Source: Emergomyces orientalis (lineage: Eukaryota > Ascomycota > Eurotiomycetes > Onygenales > Ajellomycetaceae). Taken from it: a stretch of 64,000 bases of DNA. Position 1 is the stretch's first letter. Each line of letters starts with the position of its first letter. The stretch is from positions 3,720,001 through 3,784,000 of the forward strand of contig MOWL01000067.1 of NCBI GenBank assembly GCA_002110485.1, in the 5' to 3' direction. A model generated the notes under the pieces. It saw nothing but the letters and a program-made list of their open reading frames with translations, made no database searches and was not told the DNA's origin. Shown here piece by piece: positions 12,244-22,477 of this stretch. The position numbers and the translations under genes are program-made.

Positions 12244-13614
12244 TTCACTTACTCTATCTTTCTTCCCTCCAAACCCCTCCAAAAAACACCACGCTGCCTC
12301 ATTCATGGCGTCCGTGTCTCCCAGATTCGCTGCAGTCTCATAGTAATGCCTGGCTGCGACGGGATCTTTGGCTACTCCCCAGCCATTACGGAAACAATTC
12401 GCCAGTTCATAAATGGCAAGCACCAATTCGCCCTTAGCTGCACCGCCCTTCTTCGTCCCCGCACGCAGAGCTTCCGCCTCGATCGAGGCGGAGTTGGATG
12501 CTGCGGCGGATAGGTAGGTTACAGCTTTGTCAGGGTCGGGTGCACAACCCCACCCATGTCTGTATGAAGGTGTAAGAGATTGTTCTTTTAGTTTCGTTCT
12601 AGGGGTAAATGAACAAACCGGAGAGCGAGGCCGTATAGCACTTGGCTCAATGCGTTGTTCGCACCATTAGGATCGGCCAGTCTGCCGAACATCCGTGTTG
12701 ATTCCGCGAGCTCTGTTTCGAAGAACAGGAAATCAGGAATAAGCCAATGAATTAATACTCTTCACTGCTCGCTTTGAATATCCATATTTTATGTAGAACG
12801 GTGGTAGCTTAAACTTACGCCCCTCTTCATGTAGTCGAATCGCTTCTTGAATATTCTCCTACAGCACATGGAGCCAATTAGCAACCCAGCCTTTCCTCTA
12901 CGGTAACATACCATAACTACAATCCTTCCCCTAGATATCAATAAAAGTAAAAACTAGACATACATCACCCTTTTTCTGCTGCTCAATATCCCCCATCGGA
13001 CTAGTAGGTCTGATACCAGCTCCATTCAACCCCCCTTGTACCATTATCGTCGCCCTCTTCTCCCACTGTGCCTCACGCTCCTGCGCATCGCCCGTGTCGG
13101 GCGCGATTTGTGGGAGATCCGGAGGAAGATTGATGGAGGAAGCGCTGGCGGAGCGCGAAGCACGGTTCAAGTGCAGGCGCCGGGAAAGGCGGTGTTCACC
13201 CTTTTCACCGCGTGCGGGCGATAATTCATGGCTGGGTGAGTTCTCGTGGCTCCCGGCGGAAGAGACATTGGAATGGCGGCGGAGGCGGGAGAAGGGGTTG
13301 TGCGACGAAGTGGAGGGGTTCGAGGGGGTAGGAGATCGGGATTGAGGCTGGGACTCGGAATGAAGGGGGTGGGAGTGCGAGTGGGGTTGGGATTGGGATT
13401 GGGATTGAGGGTTGGCGTCGTTGAGGCCTGGAGGTTGGATAGTTTCGGTGGTGTATGTGTCTGAACGGAAGAACTTAAATTCGGGAGTTTGAGGGGGAGG
13501 ATTAGGAGGAGGGAAAAGTTCTTGCTGGTAGAAGCGTTGCTGCTGATGCTGCTGATGTTGGGTGTCGTCGTCTTTCATTTTGTCTTTTTTCCTGAGAAGG
13601 TCTTTGAGCGTCAT
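11616..13614 (-). CDS. Sel1-repeat protein, Nif1-like
   Basis: Five exons on the minus strand: 13614-12964, 12858-12819, 12712-12619, 12559-12253 and 11714-11616, about 396 aa. The N-terminal 217 aa are low complexity (Gln/Pro runs and SQSQ/SHSH repeats) after the start MTLKDLLRKKDKMKDD. The C-terminal half has Sel1/TPR-like repeats: a helix ending ALSQVLYGLALRHGWGC, then ELANCFRNGWGVAKDP, then EAAWCFLEGFGGKKDR spliced to YIAAKYYRLAEENGSK. This arrangement matches fungal proteins annotated as mitosis inhibitor Nif1 (S. pombe Nif1 is a Sel1 protein acting on the Nim1/Cdr1 kinase); that role is inferred. The last intron is 538 nt and contains a (CT)19 tract. The terminus is uncertain: a possible donor (GTTAGT) sits at GNTW, where homologues continue a few residues, but I found no matching last exon. 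Confidence 0.72.
12204..12241. repeat. (CT)19 microsatellite
   Basis: An uninterrupted CT dinucleotide run of 38 nt. It lies inside the long last intron of the Sel1-repeat gene, about 11 nt beyond the donor, so the pre-mRNA carries an (AG)n purine run next to its 5' splice site. Confidence 0.95.
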
Positions 13615-14699
13615 GGCGTCGATTTATTTCTTTGCTTTTTATGTTCTATGGTGGGGCAAACTATGCGCACTTTGAAGATAAGGGACGGGGATAAGTTAAG
13701 CTTTTGAATACGCAGATAGCTGAGTGCAATTATATTTTGATTCCATATATTTAAAAAGGAAGAAAGCAGAAACATATTAAAAAATGCGGATATCTGGACT
13801 CTGAAACAGCCCTTATGAACATTACAGCCCTGGCGATTGTGGCTGTGTGAAGCGTACGTAGGGAGCTAAGAATGGGGACAAAGAGGGACAAAACGCCGAA
13901 ACACTCAGCCCTATGTTTGTTTCCATGTAGCCAAGTATAGCTAAGCCTTGCTGGGATAGCTGGGATAGCTGGGATGCTTGGAATATGTATATGGGCTCCC
14001 GAGTGCATCTTGGGTTAGAAAGATGTTGCTTAACTGGTTGCTGAAATAGACTCATATCAAATAGCGACCTCTAGTATATACCTGAATTATATATGATGCT
14101 CTAGCTTCTCTAGCTTTCCCTGGCAAATTTCAATCAAACTACTCCATTTTTCATATACGTAAGGCATGCGGAACATGAACGCTGCACAGATCGCGGGTCC
14201 AAGAAACCGAGAGAAAAATATGTATAGCTTCCTACCATCGTCATCTATACAGAAAATCATTAGATAGGGCCACAGCTCCGAAACGCTGTATAATAAATAC
14301 ATCTGGACCGCCCTAACTCACCAGTCCTTGAGTCGAGGAGAAAAACATGAGCCCGTGTATCACCAAGAAGAACTTGCTCGTGTAGGCGTTGGTTCAGGAT
14401 ATATCCAGCCGGGACAGTTCTTCAACCCCTAGTACATTCATCAAAACATCCACAATAGCTCCTACTATCGTGCCTCTACTACACAAGTCAAACACACAGT
14501 AGGCCTCGTAACCATACCCAGATACATATATCATACGCATCGTCTCTTACCATCCATCGACATTATCGCGAAGCGAAGCCACCATAAATGTACGGGATCG
14601 AACATATCCACCCTCCCAAAGAGCCCAAATCCAGCCGCCAAAAACCAACTTGAATAACCGAAAAATGCTCTGGGCGAGAAGAAGCACCAGACATTCCCA
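13615..14699. other. intergenic, short tandem repeats only
   Basis: Promoter side of the Sel1-repeat gene and upstream flank of the kinase relic. A short tandem of AGCTGGGAT-like units lies at about 13945-13980. No coding region is supported. Confidence 0.5.
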
Positions 14700-15599
14700 G
14701 TCCGTCGACAACAAGCACGACGTGCTCCCCGAGCTGGGCCATGTGGGCGGCGCGCTTCAACGGAGGCATCGCCGCCGTCAAACGCAAAGCAGACCGGTTA
14801 ATTTGTATTCGCAAGAGACTTGTCCTCGGGCAGCTATCAACGCCTCGCCACTGGAATCGCGAGGCAGACATCATGCGCAAACTACGCGGACATCGGAACA
14901 TCTGCAACTTCATCGAAACGAATATCGCACCAGGGAAGGTTGAGTTAATACCTCAAGTACTGTAAAATGGGCACCGTTCATGATTTCATGCTGTACATGA
15001 AGAACAGGCGGCTGGTAGTCCCCGAAACGTTCGTATGGTATGTGCTGGTGGACTTGACCGTAGCGTTGGGCTGGGTGCATGACGGCTTTGCCCGTCCGTT
15101 TGACATGGTCAACCCCAACAAGAAACGAGCCCAGGGATGGATGCCCGTGATACACAGGGATATTAAACCGGACAATTGCTTCCTCCAGACGCAGACATGC
15201 TCCAACAACCCATATCCAATGGTCAGGCTGAGTGATTTCGGCCTCGCTATCAACAAAGGGGATATCATTAACCTGAGTGATACAAGCAGGGGGAGCGTGC
15301 CCACCAGGCGGGTTCCCCCCCTCCCCCAGTACCCGCCATGTGGTGAACGCAGTCATGCCTACCGCATTGTACCCATAGCCAAGTTGCACTGCCTGCCTCA
15401 CTGGGCCCTTGGTATCGGCACACAAATATCATCACATTACAGTCGAGGACTTAGAAGCTGTATCCAGGCAGGGATGGAGAGAGACATCCACGAGCGCCCT
15501 TCTGCCGGGAAATTTTTCAATCTCATCGATCTCCTAGAAGAAAAGGAGCTCGAATTCGGTCCAGTGCCCAGTGGTACGTGTAAGGTTCTTCAATTGTAA
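14700..15599 (+). pseudogene. decayed serine/threonine protein kinase gene
   Basis: Kinase landmarks appear in order but are not joined in one frame. The frame at 14741-14964 has an AVK/IRKRL lysine region and an alpha-C-like helix (NREADIMRKLRGHRNICNF). It then hits a stop, and about 20 nt upstream of 14967 the coding sense shifts to a second frame (KYCKMGTVHDFM). That frame holds the catalytic loop HRDIKPDN and the magnesium loop DFG. The activation segment and APE region after DFGLAINKGD are scrambled; sense returns at YSRGLRSCIQAGMERDIHERPSAGK, the end of the kinase fold. The N-terminal glycine loop is missing. One frameshift plus a damaged middle make this a relic of a fungal kinase rather than a gene with unusual introns, since no GT-AG pair I tried restores both breaks. 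Confidence 0.62.
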
Positions 15600-15816
15600 T
15601 TTGTCTGTTTACTATCAGTAGCAACTACCCAGACACAAGGGCAAGGGTTTGTTCAATTTTTTATTTCAGTTGGTAAGCAAGCAAGTGGAAAGAATGATTA
15701 GCAAGGTACCGTAAAGTGGGTTTTCAATGGCAAAAACAGTGGTTTATATTTTTTAAATTTTGTACACGGAAGTTGAAGGGAAGCTAGATCTAGGTCTGAT
15801 ATAAATTGTCCATGAT

Positions 15817-16804
15817 TTACTGGGGCTTCGCAGCAATGATTCCTAGAATTTATACATTAGCGCAATGTACTCGTTGCGATATTTTCAAATGGCAATCTCC
15901 GTTTTATTTTCGTTAAAGCAAAAAGAAACTTACTCTCAACATCCGCCACACTTTGTTGCAAAATTTGTTGAATAACCTTCGGGTTCTCTAATTCTTTCTG
16001 GACCTTGCTAATGACGGACTGGGCCAACTCGCGCTGCTGGCGGACCTTGACCTGTCCCTCGTACTGCACCCACGAGTCGAGGACCTTCTTGGCCTCGGCT
16101 GCAAGAGCAGTGCGCTGCTCCATCTCAAAGGCCTGAGCCTCCAATCGGGCAGTTTCCTATAATCATCAAGTTGCCAGAAAATCAACAATTGCCCTCCTAC
16201 ATACTAACTGGACGAAACCAAATATCTCAAGTGTAGTCCACGTACCTTGGAGACCTCAAAAAGGTTCTTGGTGATTTCCACAACACCGCTCAATTGTTTG
16301 ACGTTCTCGATTCTCTCCTTAACGGCGTTGGTGTGGTTTGCTCTCGCGCCGTTGAGGATATCTTTCTGCTTCTGAATCTGGGTCTCAGCCCACTCCTTGT
16401 ACATGGGACCAGCCATCTTGGCTACACCGGTGAAAACGCTGAGGAGACAGAATGCGGCGACAGTTTCCTCATTGAAGACGTAGAGCTCATTGCTGATAGC
16501 TGCGATGGAAAGACCGGCACCGGCAGAGAGGATGGCAGTCTTGGACACCAAACTGTTTCCGGGGAGGGCATCGATGATGGACTGGGCCTTGGTTTTGGGG
16601 TCTTCGGTGGGAACATTGGATGCCGACCGCGTAGATGTGAGGGAGGTTGTGGCCGCTGGAATGGCTCGGGAAGATATAACCGGACGGACACGGGCGGCGC
16701 CTGGGATCAATCAATTAGTCGTGGCTCCAATTTGACAGACAGAGCGCGACATAACAAAGACGTAGCAACTTACTAATGGCGCTCTTAGCCAGTCTCGAAG
16801 CCAT
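15817..16804 (-). CDS. ATP4: mitochondrial F1Fo-ATP synthase subunit b (Atp4)
   Basis: Four exons on the minus strand, 16804-16774, 16700-16246, 16156-15934 and 15842-15817, give 244 aa, the usual length for fungal Atp4. The product starts MASRLAKSAISAARVRPV, an Arg-rich mitochondrial targeting sequence. Two hydrophobic segments follow (around SKTAILSAGAGLSIAAISNE and AAFCLLSVFTGVAK), then a long charged helix forming the peripheral stalk and the end DVERIIAAKPQ. Subunit b links the Fo membrane sector to F1 through OSCP in the inner mitochondrial membrane. Exon 1 encodes only ten residues plus one base. The gene is divergent from NOC4, with starts 284 bp apart. Confidence 0.93.
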
Positions 16805-17088
16805 TGTGATGGGAGGGAGGATGTGGAGAGAGAGAATGGTGTGGTAGTTGTGATATTGGAGGTTGTTGTAGTCAATAAATGGCCAAGTCAAGTTTGGCGA
16901 AGAGGCTCGGGTTGGGAGACGGCGCTAAGCCAACCCAGGACTAGCGGGGTTTGTTTTCCGAGTTTGCATCAAAAAAATAAATCAACCAAGACGGAGGATG
17001 CTTAGAGAGGACACGACAGGACAGCAGAAGAGCCGGATATCTGCAGACTACGGTATAGAAGCAGTCTGCTCGGTTGAGAGTTTTTCAT
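16805..17088. promoter_or_regulatory. shared divergent promoter ATP4/NOC4
   Basis: The 284 bp between the ATP4 start codon (16804, minus) and the NOC4 start codon (17089, plus) must contain both core promoters. I see no clear TATA box. The stretch at 16805-16870 is purine-rich on the plus strand, thus pyrimidine-rich in the ATP4 sense. Confidence 0.6.
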
Positions 17089-18907
17089 ATGCCAGTCAAT
17101 ATGCCTGGGCTACTCGGTGGAGCACGTAATTCCAAAAAGAGGAAGAATAATGCTCTAGAGCCCAAACTGCAATCGTCTAAACGGAGAGCTGTGGCAGAGG
17201 ACGACGATGGGGATAAAAACATGATACAGCTGTTGGAGGACCAGATAGCAGAGTCGCGGAAGTACTATAACAATATTGTGACACTGCTATCCCTCTTCAT
17301 CACCGAAGATGCTGCCAAGTCACCTAATCTTACTGCTGCCCTCGCCCTCTGCAGAGTGTTCTGCCGGCTGATGGCTGGAGGCCAATTCAACAAACCCAAA
17401 AGCGCAAGTGAGCAGGACTTAATACTGGTCGCATGGCTGAAGGAGAGATACCAGGAGTATCAGCAAAGTTTGATTACGGTTCTCAAGAAGGCAGAGCCAC
17501 CAGCTCAAGTATTAACCTTACACCCCCCTTCAATTTATTCAACAAGTATGCGCCTAACAAATTTCTAAACAGATTACCGCCCTCTCCCTTTGCATGCGCT
17601 TGATTAAAGAACAGTCCGTCAATGGGGGAGCTGGAGCTGAAATAGGGGCGTGGAAGGGGGGCTATTTTAATGACTTGATTGCCGCCCTCATTGAAGCCCA
17701 AGATGGAGAGCGAGTGCGGTCTGAATTCATCGAAAAGTTCCTGAACGAGTACCACGATGTCGCTTTTTATACCCTTCTTCGACTTTGGTAAGTCTCTGAT
17801 TTCTTCTTTGTATCAATGCGCACTCTCATAGCCTTTATTAACTGTTTCTATAGTGATTATGCATCAAACAAAAGATCTCCCGGTTCCCTAGATGTCGTTA
17901 TATCCCTCCTTTCCGCCCTAGGCCAACCCCCACAACCAGACCACGAGTTCGAGAGCTTCTACTCCGACCTGTCGACTGTCGGCCAAAAGCACAAATCAAC
18001 CATCCTCTCTGTGTCCTCGTACAAACAACGCGCTCAAGCCGCCTGGCTCGCCGTTCTACGGAGCGATACGCTAAACGAACACCAAAGAAAAACTCTCCTC
18101 CGCCTAATGTCCCGCCTCATAGCCCCTTGGTTCCTCAAACCAGAGATGCTCATGGACTTCCTAACAGACTCTTATGATCAGGGTGGCTCAACCTCCCTCC
18201 TCGCCCTCTCAGGCCTTTTTTACCTAATCCAAGAGAAGAACCTCGACTATCCACAATTCTACCAAAAGCTCTACTCCCTCCTAGATGCCGACCTCCTCCA
18301 CTCAAAGCACCGGTCTCGCTTCTTCCGCCTCCTCGACACCTTCCTGTCCTCTTCCCATCTCCCCGCAACCCTCGTTGCCAGTTTCATAAAGCGGCTTTCC
18401 CGACTGGCTCTCAACGCGCCCCCGGCCGCCATCGTCGTGATAGTCCCCTGGACCTACAACCTCTTAAAATCCCACCCAGCCTGCACCTTCATGCTGCACC
18501 GCGTTATCCGTGACGACGGGGACTCACAATCAACGCTACAAACACACGGCATGACCGACCCCTTCGACCCCTTGGAGCCAGACCCAACCCGCACTGGCGC
18601 TTTAGAAAGCAGTCTCTGGGAAATCGAAACGCTGCAATCACACTACCATCCTAACGTAGCATCGTTGGCGAAAATCATCTCGGAGCAGTTTACGAAGCAG
18701 GCGTATAACTTGGAGGATTTCTTGGATCATTCGTACCAGGGGATGGTGGGGCTAGAATTGGGGAAGGAGGAAAAAGAATTGAGGAAAGTGCCTGTGGTGG
18801 AATTTCAAATTCCGAAGAGGATTTTTACGGATCGGTTATTGGGGGAGGATGGGGGCGTAGATAAGGAGGTTGGGGCGTTGGTGAGGGGCTTGTGGGGTTT
18901 TAAGTAA
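17089..18907 (+). CDS. NOC4: nucleolar complex protein Noc4 (CBF/Mak21 family)
   Basis: Three exons, 17089-17508, 17573-17787 and 17854-18907, encode 562 aa. The N-terminus MPGLLGGARNSKKRKN is basic, as in nucleolar proteins. The body is all-helical, and the C-terminal CBF/Mak21/Noc domain includes LLALSGLFYLIQEKNLDYPQ, FYQKLYSLLDADLLHSKHR and FFRLLDTFLSSSHLP, ending in the conserved acidic and hydrophobic tail (DPFDPLEPDPTRTGALES, SLWEIETLQSHYHPNVA). Noc4 with Nop14 acts in the 90S/SSU processome for 40S subunit maturation. An in-frame ATG at 17101 could be the start instead. Intron phases 0 and 2 are consistent with continuous protein. Confidence 0.92.
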
Positions 18908-19405
18908 AGGAATGAAGATCACAGGGTTCGCTACATCCGTTAATGTTTTATATTTATCGGAAAAAGATTTAAAACCCCGAGAAATTCCATCCCAGTAATT
19001 GTCTATATTTTACTATATTTTACTTCAACTCTGGCATTTCAAATTTCCCCTGTTTTTTCAGCATGGACTGCGGAAGAGTATTAAAAAAGGGCCACCATTC
19101 AATGTAGAGAAAGTCGAATACCTATTCGATTATTAACTATCCGATAAAGCAAGACGAAGAACTCGCTTGTATCTCAGTCTGAGCGCCGCGCAAATGAAAT
19201 GAAACAAAAAAGAGGATGCTAAAGCAAAAGAAAAGAAAAGAAAAGGAGCAGAAAAATGACAAAACTAAATGAATGGAAGGACTCTTCCATCAAATCAAAC
19301 CCTCTGGGGTAGAATAAAAAGTGTTTATACCCAAAATTGGGACGAAACACAAAACGCAAGTCCTAAAACTTTAGCCGTTTGAATCCATTTCAGTCAGATT
19401 GAATT
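18908..19405. other. short convergent intergenic region
   Basis: Holds the 3' ends of NOC4 (+) and of the unknown minus-strand gene. The AT-rich sequence near 18940-19020 contains tandem TATATTTTACT-like words. No gene is seen. Confidence 0.6.
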
Positions 19406-20353
19406 TTACGTGATAATGTCAATGCCCATCTCCGAGAGGACACATTCTGACCATTCCCCAGTCGTGGCAGATTCATATGAGTAACATAGCTCCAGGGGGT
19501 GCGGTTCCTCAATCAATACCTCCACCTCCGCAGCAGCAGCCTGCTCAAGCGCGGACTGAAAGTCTCCACTAAAGCCAGGACGCAAGACCAACTGAGGATC
19601 CGCGCGAATATATTCTCGCGCCTCCGGGCGCGTGTGACTTTGTATATCGCGCTCCTCTGCCTCCAGGTCCCCCGGGTGGTAATTGCCAGTTGGATCGACG
19701 ACGAAAATTGCGCGCTTGAGATCATCAAATAATTCATCGGATATATCAACGGGTATGGCTTCGATGCTCACTCGCAGGTCCTCCAAAATTTCTCTGACGT
19801 ACCGGTCTCTCAGGTTTCGGTAGGTAATCGTCTCCTGCTCCATTAATTGCCAGCATTGGATGATTTGCGTCTCCGTCGTTGCCATCTCAATGTTCTCTCC
19901 AATCTTATAAGTGATCTCGAAGAGCTCCTTTGCGACGGATCGAAAAACCTTATCGATTTTCGGCGCAGCGCGGACGATCGTAGCACAAATGGCTTTGGCG
20001 AGTTCTTGAGAATATATTCGATGCCAAAAGGCTACCCAGCTGCTCATGCCGATTCTTGATTTCCGCATCCGCGTCAATTCCAAAGAGAGAAGAGTCGTCC
20101 GGCAATTATTAAGGACCTGTTCTGCGTTCTTGCGAGCCTCACGGACGGATGGTGGGACAGGCGCGAAAGGAGCTGGAGATGGTGAACTGTCGACAATCTC
20201 GATGGCTGAGTCGGCTGGCGAAACTGGGCGACAATGAACAGGCTCATATTCTGCTTCGGAAGGGGCATGACCTACCCCGCTGTCCGGGGTTAAATTGGAC
20301 CCCCGTTTTGAGGTGGTGTTTTGCAACCATTCAAAGAGGGGATAGGGTGCCAT
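19406..20353 (-). CDS. uncharacterised fungal protein, 315 aa
   Basis: A single exon of 315 aa read from the ATG at 20353 (MAPYPLFEWLQNTTSKRG). The same frame stays open upstream to about 20455, but the frame there opens with GTG and gives an atypical Cys/His-rich leader, so I chose the MAPYP start. No signal peptide or membrane segment is seen. Residues about 45-75 are Ser/Pro-rich; from about 75 the protein is a helical block with regular charged heptads (REARKNAEQVLNNCRTTLLS, ELAKAICATIVRAAPKIDKV) and an acidic C-terminus. I do not recognise the family. Sustained codon-like composition over 948 nt and a clear ATG support a real gene; its function is unknown. Confidence 0.6.
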   Translation of the reverse strand: MAPYPLFEWLQNTTSKRGSNLTPDSGVGHAPSEAEYEPVHCRPVSPADSAIEIVDSSPSPAPFAPVPPSVREARKNAEQVLNNCRTTLLSLELTRMRKSRIGMSSWVAFWHRIYSQELAKAICATIVRAAPKIDKVFRSVAKELFEITYKIGENIEMATTETQIIQCWQLMEQETITYRNLRDRYVREILEDLRVSIEAIPVDISDELFDDLKRAIFVVDPTGNYHPGDLEAEERDIQSHTRPEAREYIRADPQLVLRPGFSGDFQSALEQAAAAEVEVLIEEPHPLELCYSYESATTGEWSECVLSEMGIDIIT

Positions 20354-22477
20354 AGCCCCAGCATTCTCGCATTCGTGTAGGTGAAATTGATGAGGCATGT
20401 GGCAGCGAGAAACAGGCAAACAAAGACAGAAAGAATGCAGCGAATGAAGAAACACACGACTAAAGCAGATGAAACCCAGATGAATTTGAAAACAAGCCGT
20501 AGAGAACGGGAGGGGAGACCCATAAGTAAACTAAGAAATAGATATAGAAATAGTTACCAAACGAATGGAGAGCAGAACCTGATGGATTAGAGTAATAGAT
20601 GAAATCAAAAGAGACTCAAGCACGGCGAGTCCATAGGAATAGAGAAATAACTAATAGACACCACAAAGCAGTCCCTGAGTATGTTTTGGTGGGCGGAGGT
20701 TGTCTGCATTGGAAGGAGTATGAGCCCCATGCGACCCTGAGTCAGAGAAAGCGCAATTCCGCAGCCATTGCAGGAGAAAGGGCCATCAACTGCGTAAAAA
20801 TAGTATACAGCAATATCTCCTGGGTTTTCAATGTCTTTCAATCCTTTGATTCCACTGATTCCATTGATTCCGCTAATTCTCCTATGCAAATGTTGCTTAG
20901 TGGTGACGTCAGTACCAATCCCTCAGTGAAGATATTAGACGGGTTATGCAAGACCTTGACTTCCAGAAGGACGGTAGGCTGGACAGCCAACAGGAAAATG
21001 AGAGACAGAAAACAGAAACGGTGCATGAAGCAGAGAGGCGGAAGTACAGGTTACGAACAGTTGTAGAGACAACCGCCTAAACCATAATGATCCCCTTTTG
21101 ATACTTCAGTTAAAATTAGGCATCTCCCCCTGCTCGTCCCTGATCGAAGCACGTTAATATTTAGTCCTCTGAAGGGATAAACCCCATTGGCATCAGATAT
21201 TCCGTCTGATCTTATTACTTTTCATCATTCTGGCAGGCCGGGGAACCAGGACACGAGTTTCACATATCCTCGGCTTTCCCTGGTTCCAACTTAAACCTGC
21301 AGCTTGTAAATGTCAAGCCACTGCCAACCTTTGACTGACACTCAGTCCACCTCGAGGGTAAATCAAGGCAGTGGAGGGAGAGCGGGGTTCCAGCCAAGTA
21401 TCATCACTTCGCAACCTAGACAGTGGCCAGATACCCACGATGTTGGCGGGGTAGGTCTGCTCTCTGGAGGAAGATGATGTCGATGGTATGGAAGGCAAAG
21501 GCTGTGATAGGGCATGAGCCCTAGATTGCCCGATGAAGCATCTTGGCACTTCGTGTCCGCTCCATCTTCGTGGAATTTGTGGACTTCGACGAACAAACAT
21601 GCTTGAACAGTCAACCAACTTCATGATGCCATTCTATGATCAGCATGATGGTCCGCCGCTCCGTGCTGCCCACGTAATCTCTTTCTCCTCCCCTAATGAT
21701 TTCTTATGGACAATGCCAACACGTTCTACGCATCAGAACGTTCTCTACTGACTAATTACAAATCTTAATGAACTATTGAGGAGGGTGTAATGACTCCCTT
21801 GGATATTGAAAAAACGACAAGTCCCGTTATGCAACTTTCTATCTTTGGCCTTCAGGGATGTCAAGGTTGCTAATTGTTCAATATGTACCATACCGAGCTA
21901 CTCTCTCTTAATATCCAACAATGGCTACACACTGAACTATCTTGCAGTTATTCCCAGAATTAGGGTTCATGTCTCGCTATTACGAGCCGCGTGGATCATC
22001 TCGGAAGCATCTTGCCCTGTCCTGCAGCCTAGGCAAGGAATATTGCCTGTTGTCCTTGAAGAGGTTCCAGCGGGAAGTTTATTTGGAGCGGATGGAGGGT
22101 GAAATTCCCTCAGTTTCCATCCGTCAGCACCTTACATGACGACAAGAAGGCCCATTATTAGTCTTCTCTCCCTGTTGGCTATCGGCCACTTGGAAGCCTT
22201 GCTCACGCCTGTCAACCCACACCAAAATGGCTCGTGGGGGTGTTGCAACGAATCGGAACTTGGCAAGAGTGGGTTTCACAGATCTGGCTAGGCCCCTGAT
22301 GAAAATCATAATTTGGTGGCCCTAGCTTCTGACTTTATCCCACAACCAAATTCTCCCCACCCATACCAGGTTTTCAAACGTCAATAAAAGTCGATGATTG
22401 AGAATCGAATTAAAATAACGCCAAAAAACAAGAGAGAAACGACGAAACGCATCCAGCAAGCGAAGAAGTGAGGAAAT
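20354..22477. other. intergenic, upstream of the A-T-R-R gene
   Basis: This 2.1-kb region separates two divergent genes. A short imperfect TGATTCCA-type tandem lies at 20845-20875. The open stretches at 20599-21066 and 21313-21751 have no recognisable domain. The last ~150 nt before 22478 are A-rich and look like the promoter and leader of the downstream enzyme. Confidence 0.5.

Noticed and set aside
11956..12513. 185-aa plus-strand frame containing a Ser-Leu repeat
   Set aside because: The Ser-Leu repeat is the translated (CT)19 tract and the rest is antisense to Sel1 exons.
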